Assembly: GCF_023065955.2 (NCBI RefSeq)
Contig: NW_026623078.1
Span: forward strand, 6,644,199 to 6,708,198
Direction: 5' to 3'
Origin: Ursus arctos
Lineage: Eukaryota; Chordata; Mammalia; Carnivora; Ursidae
Length of the DNA stretch: 64,000 bases
Below are positions 10,346-18,265 of this stretch, piece by piece. Under the pieces are notes generated by a model. That model worked only from the letters and a program-made list of their open reading frames with translations. It had not been told where the DNA came from and searched no databases. The translations under genes and the position numbers were made by a program. Each line of letters begins with the position of its first letter. The first letter of the stretch is position 1.

Positions 10346-10348
<3 letters not shown>
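10246..10348 (+). repeat. 103-bp copy of the segment at 12050-12152
   Basis: Aligned without gaps to 12050-12152 in the same orientation, with 2 mismatches in 103 by my reading (positions 10266 and 10275). It separates two halves of a microsatellite in the old L1 3' region and is not part of L1. The copy at 12050 lies in non-L1 DNA and is therefore the likely source. Confidence 0.95.

Positions 10349-10350
<2 letters not shown>

Positions 10351-10442
<92 letters not shown>
10351..10442. repeat. (GT)n(AT)n compound microsatellite
   Basis: About 16 GT units pass directly into about 29 AT units. The L1 3' sequence resumes at 'aatgaaatactacccagcc'. Long pure runs suggest high length polymorphism. 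Confidence 0.98.
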
Positions 10443-10444
<2 letters not shown>

Positions 10445-11151
10445 GAAATACTACCCAGCCATATAAACGAATGAGATCCTGCCATTTGTGACATCATGGA
10501 TAAACCTAGAGAGTATTATGCTAAGTGAAGTAAGTCAGAGAAAGGCAAATACCGTATGATTTCACTTATATGTAGAATTTTTAAAAAATAAACAAAAAGC
10601 AGAAACTGACTACAAATAAACAGAACAAACTGATAGTTGTGGAGGAGGGAATGGGCAAAATCGATAACGAGGAACAAGAGATTCAGGTTTCCCAATGATT
10701 CATTCACAGGAATAAAAGGTAAGGCATAGAGAATATAGTCAATGATACTGTAATAGCTTTGCATCGTGACGAACAGTAGCTACACTTGGGGTGAACATAG
10801 CCTAATGTATATCACTAAGTTGTACACCTGAAATTAATTTTGTGTCAACCATACTTCAATTTTTAAAAAACATTTCAAAAAACATCATAAGAGAAATAAA
10901 TGACCCATAACATAAAGATTACAATTGAGGCAAACTATACATCTCTGAAAACCTGAGAGGAAAAATAAAGGGAGATTTCCTCTGGAAAACGAAGGTATTC
11001 AAAACCATCCTTTTATACTGGGGAATTGAAAAGCCATATGCATGTGCAGGACAAGACACATGCTCACAAAATGCTTGAAAAGGCCTGAAATTTTCACGCC
11101 TGATTTCCAGGATGGTGCAAGCAGAAAGTGCTAGTTTTGTGTTTGTTTGTT

Positions 11152-11365
11152 TTAAGATTCTATTTACTTATTTGAGTGAGTGAGAGAGAGAGAGAGAGAC
11201 AGAGAGAGAGAGAGAGAAAACACAAGCGGGGGAGGGGCAGAAGGAGCAGGAGAAGCAGGCTCCCCACTGAGCAAGGAGCACAATGCAGGGCTCCATCAGA
11301 GGACCCCCCCTCTCATGACCTGAGCCAAAGGCACGCTTAACTGACTGAGCCACCCAGGCACCCCC
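11152..11365 (-). mobile_element. Can-SINE
   Basis: The plus strand shows the tail complement 'ttaagattctatttacttat', an expanded GA-rich tract, and the head complement 'tgactgagccacccaggcac'. The GA tract ('gagtgagagagagagagaga') is the expanded CT-rich middle of the element. Confidence 0.94.
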
Positions 11366-11599
11366 GTTAATGCAGATTTTTATGTGGCCTAAGAGTTTAG
11401 GGCTGTCCCAGCAGATAACCAACCAGCAAACATCGAAAGAGTCTTTCTGTTTTTTATCCTGTTTTTTTCTTAGTTTCCCAAACCTGTGTTTGGTCAGATC
11501 TCTGGATCCAGCTGCCACTTAGACAGTACAAAGGTCAGGGACAATGATGAGCTGCAGTGAGTGCCTGCACTCAGTAAAACTCAGAGTGTGGGAAATCAA

Positions 11600-11975
11600 G
11601 TGTCAAAGGCTCATGCATCCAACAATTAACTTTAAGGGAAAGAAAAAGGTTGAAAGGAAATCTATATTGAAGGGATTTGAAAGACATGTCAAATAAAAAA
11701 ATGGGCAACACAAACTATGATGTCTTGGGATGCACATCTGGAAGACAAAGCTATAAAAATAAAATGCAAGGAAGTCTTTACTAAGCAGAGTCATGGTTAC
11801 TTTTGAGGGGAAAGACGGTTGTAATTTGGACGAATCACAGAGAAGATTTCTGGAATGGGATACCTGACATAGTTTTATAGCTTGTCTTGGATAATGATTA
11901 CTTTTTAAAATTTGATTAAATATAAATTTGTTTTATGCCACTTTTTGTATCATGTTTTATTTTGCAATTAAAATA
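11600..11975 (+). mobile_element. Possible old L1-type 3' UTR
   Basis: The stretch 'ttttatgccactttttgtat' followed by 'catgttttattttgcaatta' and an A-rich end resembles the ancient mammalian L1/HAL1 3' ends (a chain of 'ttttgtgcactttt...atattttaaataaaa'). The match is weak and by eye only. Confidence 0.35.
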
Positions 11976-12049
11976 AAATCTAAGTCAAAGCATGGTGACA
12001 GTGGCAGCCTAAAACCTCCAATTTATAACCACCCTTGCCTAGAGACCCC

Positions 12050-12152
12050 ATTCAATTACCATTCATAGAAGCTACTCATATCAGTGTATATGTATTTTTA
12101 ATACTGAAACACAATGAACAGGAGAAACTGTGCTCCTCTGCCTGAGGGCATA
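12050..12152 (+). repeat. Likely donor of the 103-bp templated insertion
   Basis: Same 103-bp sequence as 10246-10348, 2 mismatches. Its flanks ('agagacccc' and 'aagcaaatatacc') differ from the flanks of the other copy, so the shared unit is bounded and is not a longer duplication. Confidence 0.93.
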
Positions 12153-12561
12153 AAGCAAATATACCTTCAGGGAGTCAGAAAAACTCAAGAGTTTTTGTCT
12201 GCTGCATAATTGTCCCCTGTGTACTGTTATGCAAAATACTGCCATCATAAAAGCAGTTAATTAACAGCACTAATTGTGCTTGGGTAGTGACCAAGTTCAA
12301 CTCTGAGACTTGGTATTGCCAGCCAGAAATTAGACTGTTATGGGAGTTGTCTCCTAGAAACATGTTGGTTTTCCCAGAGTAACTACAGGGAGAAGTGGTT
12401 AATGAGTCACCTGGGGGGTCACATCTCTTTCTGTAAATTACCATTTCCTTCCCCTACTTAAAAAAAAATTTTTTTTGGCCATGAAGTCAAAAGAACACTC
12501 TTGAATGACAGGGGAAGCAAATAATAAAAGTAACAGGAAGGGAAAAATTGCATCAACAATT

Positions 12562-12700
12562 GCAGCATTGCAATGTGCCTCAGCCTTTGAATAACTTCTT
12601 CTAACAGTGTAAATTAAAGAGGTTCTGGCAGATCAATCTCATTCTATGTATTCTAGTTTTGAGTCTAAGTCTGTTACAGTCACTCTAAGCCATCTGAGCT
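12562..12700 (+). repeat. Unclassified dispersed repeat, copy 1
   Basis: The reverse complement of 21285-21400 aligns here with recognisable identity over more than 100 bp: shared blocks include 'cctcagcctttgaata', 'tctggcagatcaa' and 'cttagac/gacttagac'. Two diverged copies in opposite orientation indicate an interspersed element; the family is unknown to me (copy 2 lies beside the ERVL remnant and may belong to it). Confidence 0.7.
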
Positions 12701-13243
12701 AAAATACTGAATACAGAATCATTTAGTATAATAATATTAAATGTGGCCCAATTCAACATTATATATATCCACTTCCAATATATATATATTCAGATTTTTG
12801 TTGATATAAATATGTAAAATGTTAGTTCTTTTGGTGTGTATTGTATCTTGTCATGAATTCCACTTTGTCCCTGACTCACTGGAGCTTTCTGAGACTTAAG
12901 CCTGTTTATGGGACTAGGAGTAATGTGAAGAGGTGGGGGCAGGCACCGAGGATTATCAGCAGCCCCCTCTATGGCAACCAACTCAGGAGAGGTCATTATA
13001 GTTTTCAGAGAACACACACAAATCTCTTCAGGTAGAGGAAAAAAGACACTTCCACCAGGAAAGATAATCGAGAAAACTTAGGAATTCAAGGTTCCTAGTT
13101 TTATTGGAATCTACCAATATTCCCCATCTTGATTTTCAAAGTTTTACCCCTTCCCATCCAATCCCATAACATTAAGAGGTAATATGAGATTGTAAATTCA
13201 ATATACCTTCTAACTCAGCAATTCATATATTAGGATTTTTTTA

Positions 13244-13258
13244 CCCCCCCCCCCCCCC
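13244..13258. repeat. C15 homopolymer
   Basis: Fifteen consecutive C on the plus strand after 'ttttttta', in otherwise unassigned DNA. Confidence 0.97.
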
Positions 13259-14540
13259 AAAAGCCATGACCCTGCAGCTACAATAGATAAAAGTTTCTTT
13301 TAGGGAAATCATAGAGGCTTTCTGGTCCCTTCCTTAGACTTGAGATAAGAATATAAAGTCTCCAACTCACCCATTTCTTTCCCAAAGATCTCCAGTGCAC
13401 CAATAAACAACCAATCAAACTCATCACACTCCCTATTTTTACTAAATTATTCTATAACAACGATTTTGTGATCATCCAAAGCCTTGCATCTATGAACACT
13501 CAATTGCAAGTGTCTACAGGTGATAATTGATGTAATTGTTTTGCTATTGCACAGGAAGGACTACCAGTGTCCCCTTTATTGCTAACAACAGGGTCATTTA
13601 TACTTTTAAATCTAATCTGATCAGTGGGGGAGGAGTTAAGATGGCAGAGTAGTAGGGGGACCTTGGTCTTGCCTTGTCCCTTGAACACAGCTAGATCAAC
13701 ATCAAATCATTTTGAACAACTAGGAAATCAACTTGAGGATTAAGAAAACAATCTGTACAATTGGAGGGACAGAATGTGACAGATGCAAGGTTCTGAGATG
13801 TGACTTGGGAGACAGAAAAGCCACTGTGCCATGGAGGGGTGGGAGGCTTTTCCACAGAAAGAAGTCAGGGAAAGAAGGAGAGAGTGGGAGAGAGCAGCAC
13901 GTAGGGTTCTCTTAAGGCGCTGTTGTGTGGGGATCCCCTGGGTCACATGAGAAGAGCATGTTCCCCTTCCTGGAGTATGTTTGGAAGAGGGTATATTGCC
14001 TTGCCAAGGACAACAGAACCACCAGGTGGCACTGAGTGGCTCTTCAACAGCAGGGGACAGAGAGGCACGCAGAAGGCAGATAACCTGGTCCCAACTTTTC
14101 ACTGTGTTTCAACATAGATATCAGGCACTCACACAGGTGTGCCACTATCTTTCTGGGACAGAAAGGTGCCAGGCGCAGTACGGTAAGGATCTTCTCCAGG
14201 GGAAGGAAGCAGGTCCATACCCTGCCAGGTACTCTAGATTTGTTGTTTTGAATCCCAGCCACAGTACCAGGCATGCTGATGGCCAGGCAGACAGATTGAG
14301 GGCAGAAATCTGACAAAAGTCCGGGACACAGACAAAGACATTGTTCACTGAGGGCCTCTTGAATAGTGTTGGCCAGGATTCCCCTCCTCGGGAAGAGGGG
14401 GCAGAGTGACTTAATCTTCCACCTCACCCCTCACAACCTCCCCACCCCCACCCCCCTCAAACCAGCACCTAGGACTTCAGAGAGAAACAGCGCCTCCAGG
14501 AGTGGCTAGAGTAGCTTACACCCCGTGCCTGGCAGGGGCA

Positions 14541-14738
14541 TTTTTTTTTTAAGATGTTATTTATTTATTTAGAACCAGAGATAGGGAAGGAGAGTAGGGG
14601 GAGTTGCAGAGGGAGAGAGACAAGAAAACTCCATGCTGTGTAGAGTCTGACACAGGGCTCAGTCCCATGACCCTGAGATCATGAGCTGAGTCAAAATCAA
14701 GAGCTGGATGCTCAACTGACTGAGTGCCCCGGGCCGTC
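14541..14738 (-). mobile_element. Can-SINE, older type
   Basis: Plus strand: 'ttttttaagatgttatttat' (tail complement), then the GA-rich middle, then 'tgatgctcaactgactgagt' head complement. It lies in the old L1 5' UTR. Confidence 0.92.
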
Positions 14739-14884
14739 TTTATTAGGAGAGGTCTGTGAGCCAGTGCAATGGGCCTCTCCCTCAGAAGAACAACACTGGC
14801 CCTCCGCATGCATCAAGGCTACTAATCACAGAGTGGTCAAAAGCATCAGCTTCAGTTCTGGTGGAAATAAGACAAGGTTTTGGG

Positions 14885-15165
14885 GTTTGTTTTTTTTTCT
14901 TTTTTTTTTTCTTTTTTTCATTTTTATTTTATTATTATTTTTTACTTTTCTACTTTTTTATTTTTTCTCTGGCATCAGGCTTATAGTTTTTTGTTTATTT
15001 GTTGGCTTGTTTCCTTTTCTCCTTTTTTTGGATCATGCTTTTATTTTGTCTTTCTTTTTTCCATCTTTTTCTTTGGAATCTGACTTACACTTTTTTGTTT
15101 GCTTGCTTTCTTGTTCCTCTTCCTTTTCTTTTTTCTTGGATCAGGCTTTGTTTTTGTTTTGTTTT
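14885..15165. repeat. Pyrimidine-rich L1 5' UTR tract with two diverged ~105-bp tandem units
   Basis: T/C-dominated plus strand. One unit runs from about 14963 and the next from about 15067. Both have the order 'ttctctggcatcaggctta' / 'ttctttggaatctgactta', then a 'tttgtttgcttg'-like part, then 'ggatcatgctt' / 'ggatcaggctt'. They look like tandem monomers of an old L1 promoter. Confidence 0.7.
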
Positions 15166-15374
15166 TTTTTAATTTTTATTTATTTATTTTTTAAAAATTT
15201 GTTTATTTATGTGACAGAGAGACAGCCAGCGAGAGAGGGAACACAGAAGGGGAGTGGGAGAGGAAGAAGCAGGCTCCCAGCGGAGGAGCCCGATGTGGGT
15301 CTCGATCCCGGAATGCCGGGATCATGCCCTGAGCCGAAGGGAGACACTTAATGACTGTGCTACCCAGGTGCCCA
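15166..15374 (-). mobile_element. Can-SINE
   Basis: Complement of the tail at the left ('aaaaatttgtttatttatgt'), the GA-rich middle, 'gatcccggaatgccgggatc', and the head complement 'tgctacccaggtgccc'. 'atcaggctt' occurs on both sides (15140-15148, 15388-15396), but not directly adjoining it. Confidence 0.94.
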
Positions 15375-15744
15375 TTTTTTTTTTTTAAATCAGGCTTATC
15401 TTAACAAACAAATCAAAGCACACCTAGTTAAAGGTCCAAATACGCTCCACTGCAAGCAAGGAGGAACTCTGCAGACCTGTGGGAAAGAGCCGCCAAAACA
15501 CAACAGTAGAGTGCACACAGCATATACCAGAAACACTTCCTGAAGCACCAGGCCCTGGACCCCTTCTTAATATAGTATTGCTTTCAGGAGTAGGAAACAT
15601 AACAAACTTTCATAGTACACAAAAGACAGAAACCTAGACATAATGACAAAATGGAGGAATACTCTCCAAAAGAAAGATCAAGAAAAAATTATAGCTAGGG
15701 ATTTATTCAAAACATATACAAGCAATATATCTGAAAAGGAATTT

Positions 15745-15936
15745 TTTTAAAGATTTTATTTATTTATTCGACAGAGATAGAGACAGCCAGTGAGAGAGGG
15801 AACACAAGTAGGGGGAGTGGGAGAGGAAGAAGCAGGCTCCTAGTGGAGGAGCCTCATGTGGGGCTCGATCCCATAACGCTGGGATCATGCCCTGAGCCGA
15901 AGGGAGACGCTTAACTGCTGTGCCACCCAGGCGCCC
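15745..15936 (-). mobile_element. Can-SINE with 14-bp duplication
   Basis: Flanked by identical 'ctgaaaaggaattt' at 15731-15744 and 15937-15950. The plus strand carries the tail complement, the GA-rich middle and 'gctgtgccacccaggcgccc'. It interrupts L1 ORF1. Confidence 0.97.
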
Positions 15937-16198
15937 CTGAAAAGGAATTTAAAACAACAGTCATAAGAATACTAGCTGGGCTTGAAAGAAGCACAGACAA
16001 TACCACAGAAACCCTAACTACAGAGATAAAAGATGTAAAAATTAGTTAGGCTGAAATAAAGAGTGCTGTAACTGAGATGCAAAATCAACTGGATGTAATC
16101 ACAACAAGAATGGAAGAATCAGAGGAATGAATACGTGATACAGAAGATAAAGTTACAGAAAAGAACGAAGCTGAAAAGAAGAGGGAAAGAAAACTCTT

Positions 16199-16541
16199 TT
16201 TTTTTAATTTTATTTTAATGATTTTTTATTATATTATGTTAGTCACCATACAGTACATCCCCGGTTTCCGATGTAAGGCTCGATGATTCATTAGTTGTGT
16301 ATAACACCCAGTGCACCATGCAGTACGTGCCCTCCTTAGTACCCATCACCAGCCTATCCCATTCCCCCACCCCCCTCCCCTCTGAAGTCCTCAGTTTCTT
16401 TCTCATAGTCCATAGTCTCTCATGTTTCATTCCCCCTTCTGATTACCCCCCCTTTCTTTATCCCTTTCTTCCCCTACCGATCATCCTAGTCTCTATTTGT
16501 ATCTAAGATTTTCTTTCCCTATCATATGATTTCTCTCATCT
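16199..16541 (-). mobile_element. 5'-truncated young L1 with fold-back 5' junction
   Basis: The L1 3' end (plus strand 'atgattttttattatattat' onward) runs to about 16487. Then comes 16488-16520, an inverted copy of the downstream target DNA (16542-16575, one base shorter). Then 16521-16541, an inverted piece of L1 ('atcatatgatttctctcatc'). The insertion is flanked by the 17-bp duplication 'agggaaagaaaactctt' at 16182-16198 and 16542-16558. It lies in the ORF1 region of the old L1. Confidence 0.92.
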
Positions 16542-16623
16542 AGGGAAAGAAAACTCTTAGATACAAATAGAGACTTAGGGAACTCAGTGATTCCACAAAG
16601 TGCAATAATATTCATATCATAGG

Positions 16624-16975
16624 GGCTCGCATTGGGCTCCTCCACTGGGAAGGATGCTTCTTCCTCTCCCACTCCCCCTGCTGTGTTCCCTCTCTTTTTT
16701 TTTTTTTTTAAAGATTTTATTTATTCGACAGGATAGAGACAGCCAGCGAGAGAGGGAACACAAGCAGGTGGAGTGGGAGAGGAAGAAGCAGGCTCATAGT
16801 GGAGGAGCCTGATGTGGGGCTCGATCCCATAGCGCCGGGATCACGCCCTGAGCCGAAGGCAGACGCTTAACCGCTGTGCCACCCAGACGCCCCTGTGTTC
16901 CCTCTCTTGCTGGCTGTCTCTCTCTGTCAAATAAATAAATAAATAAATAAAATCTTTAAAATAATAATAATAATA
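16624..16975 (+). mobile_element. 5'-truncated Can-SINE (outer of a nested pair)
   Basis: Starts inside the element at 'ggctcgcattgggctcc' and ends with an (AATA)n tail and an (AAT)n run. Flanked by a 16-bp duplication (16608-16623 'atattcatatcatagg', 16976-16991 with one difference). A second SINE is inserted in its CT-rich middle. Confidence 0.95.
16696..16892 (-). mobile_element. Can-SINE inserted in another Can-SINE
   Basis: Flanked by the 15-bp duplication 'ctgtgttccctctct' (16681-16695, 16893-16907), which is SINE sequence of the outer element. The plus strand shows the poly-T tail complement and ends 'gtgccacccagacgccc'. Confidence 0.97.
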
Positions 16976-17561
16976 ATATCCATATCATAGGAGTCCCAAA
17001 ACTAGAAGAGCAGGAAAAAAGGGGCAGAAGGTCTCTTTGACCAAATTATAGCTGAGAACTTCCCTAACGTGGGGAAGGAAAACTCATTCAAGTCCAAGAG
17101 GCACAGAGAACCCCCCTCAAAATAAAAAAGCAGGTCAACACCAAGACATTATCAAAAGTAGCCAGGGATAAAAGTTCCTTAACCTATGAGAGTAGACATA
17201 TAAGGTTAGCAGCAGACCTATCCACAGAAACCTAACAGGCCAGAAGAAAGTGGCATGATATATTCAACATGCTAAATGGGAAATATATGCAGCCAAGAAT
17301 ACTATATCCAGAAAAGCTATATTTTAGAAGAGAAGAGAGATAAGGAGTTTCCAACACAAGCAAAACCTAAAGGAATTTGTGAACACTAAATCAGCTCTGC
17401 AAGAAATACTAAAGGGGACCCTTTGAGCATGAAAGCGAGATCAAAAGCAACAAAGACTACAAAGGAAAAAAAAAAGCAATCCATAGGAATGGTAACTTAT
17501 AGGTAATATAATGGCACTAAATTCATATCTATCAATAATTACTCTAATATAAATGGACTAA

Positions 17562-17776
17562 GGGGCACCTAGGTGGCTCAGTCATTAAGCGTCTGCCTTT
17601 GGCTCAGGGCGTGATCCCGGTGTTCTGGGATCGAGCCCCACGTCACGCTCCTCCGCTGGAAGCCTGCTTCTTCCTCTCCCATTCCCCCTGCTTATGTTCC
17701 CTCTCTCGCTGGCTGTCTCTATCTCTGTCAAATAAATAAATAAAATCTTTTTAAAAAATTTTTAAAAAATTAAAAA
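17562..17776 (+). mobile_element. Can-SINE with perfect 16-bp duplication
   Basis: Flanked by 'aatataaatggactaa' at 17546-17561 and 17777-17792. Head 'ggggcacctaggtggctcag', tail 'aaataaataaataaaatctt' extended with A/T. It separates ORF1 from ORF2 of the old L1. Confidence 0.97.
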
Positions 17777-17997
17777 AATATAAATGGACTAAATGCTCTA
17801 ATCAAAAGACATAGTGTATCAGAATGGACGAAAAACCAAGATCCATCAATATGCTGATTACAAAAGACTCATTTTTGATCAAAAGACAGCTCCAGATTGA
17901 AAGTGAGAGCATGGAAAACCATTTGTCATGCCAATGGACATCAAAAGAAAGCTGGGGTAGCCATACTTGTATTAGACAAACTAGATTTTATTTTATT

Positions 17998-18195
17998 TTA
18001 TTTTTCTTTATGGATTATTTATTTATTTATTCGACAGAGACAGCCAGCGAGAGAGGGAACACAAGCAGGGGGAGTGGGAGAGGAAGAAGCAGGCTCATAG
18101 CGGAAGAGCCTGATGTGGGGCTTGATCCCACAACGCCAGGATCATGCCCTGAGCCGAAGGCAGACGCCCAACCGCTGTGCCACCCAGGCGCCCCC
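17998..18195 (-). mobile_element. Can-SINE
   Basis: Tail complement on the left ('tatttatttatttattcgac'), then 'gccacccaggcgccccc' at the right edge. It sits at the point where the L1 sequence changes orientation, so it may mark a rearrangement breakpoint. Confidence 0.93.
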
Positions 18196-18265
18196 ATCTG
18201 TGCGTCTTTTTAGAAAAATGTCTATTCAAATCCCCTGCCCTTTGTGTGTGTGTTAAGTATATTTG

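Larger units (their letters stand above)
1..10889 (+). mobile_element. Old carnivore LINE-1, 5' end outside the window, split by later insertions
   Basis: Plus-strand LINE-1 entered inside the ORF2 endonuclease domain and running to its 3' UTR near 10889. Segments in order are 1-262, 458-605, 6848-7771, 7944-8876 and 9068-10889. The order of ORF2 landmarks is correct: endonuclease pieces, the reverse-transcriptase block (around 7960-8420), a C-terminal zinc-knuckle-like region (around 9830-9960), then a 3' UTR ending in 'cctgaaattaattttgtgtc'. All reading frames are broken by stops and indels, so it is long dead. Inserted into it are a Can-SINE, a full-length young L1 (606-6825), a 3' L1 fragment, another Can-SINE, several microsatellites and a 103-bp templated copy. 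The exact subfamily cannot be fixed by eye. Confidence 0.93.
10890..12049. other. No gene recognised; holds one Can-SINE and a possible old L1 3' end
   Basis: Apart from the minus-strand Can-SINE at 11152-11365 and an L1-like 3' end ending about 11975, I see no recognisable gene. Open frames here are short and overlap the SINE or lack any family resemblance. Confidence 0.6.
12153..13624. other. No gene recognised
   Basis: Unassigned AT-rich DNA. It contains part of an unclassified repeat (12562-12700), a C15 run (13244-13258) and no open frame with family resemblance. The right end is the start of an old L1 5' UTR. Confidence 0.6.
13625..17997 (+). mobile_element. 5' half of an old carnivore LINE-1
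   Basis: Starts 'gggggaggagttaagatggc', the L1 5' end. The 5' UTR contains a pyrimidine-rich tract (14885-15165). An ORF1-like region (about 15640-17430) includes coiled-coil coding sequence near 16030-16190 and 'agaacttccctaacgtgggg', which corresponds to the ORF1 'ENFPNL' block. The start of ORF2 endonuclease follows (about 17770-17990, 'ggacatcaaaagaaagctgg'). Frames are broken. Six or more later insertions interrupt it. It ends inside the endonuclease region at a SINE, beyond which the L1 sequence is in the opposite orientation, so the rest is missing or rearranged. Confidence 0.9.

Noticed and set aside
10162..10442. Origin of replication or regulatory switch from AT-rich repeats
   Set aside because: The tract is a microsatellite in the 3' part of an old L1; there is no positive evidence of function.
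14764..15351. 195-codon phenylalanine-rich frame
   Set aside because: It arises from the T/C-rich tract of an old L1 5' UTR and a Can-SINE.
16623..17760. Spaced repeats resembling a CRISPR array
   Set aside because: The repeats are Can-SINEs in mixed orientation with irregular spacing in a mammalian genome.
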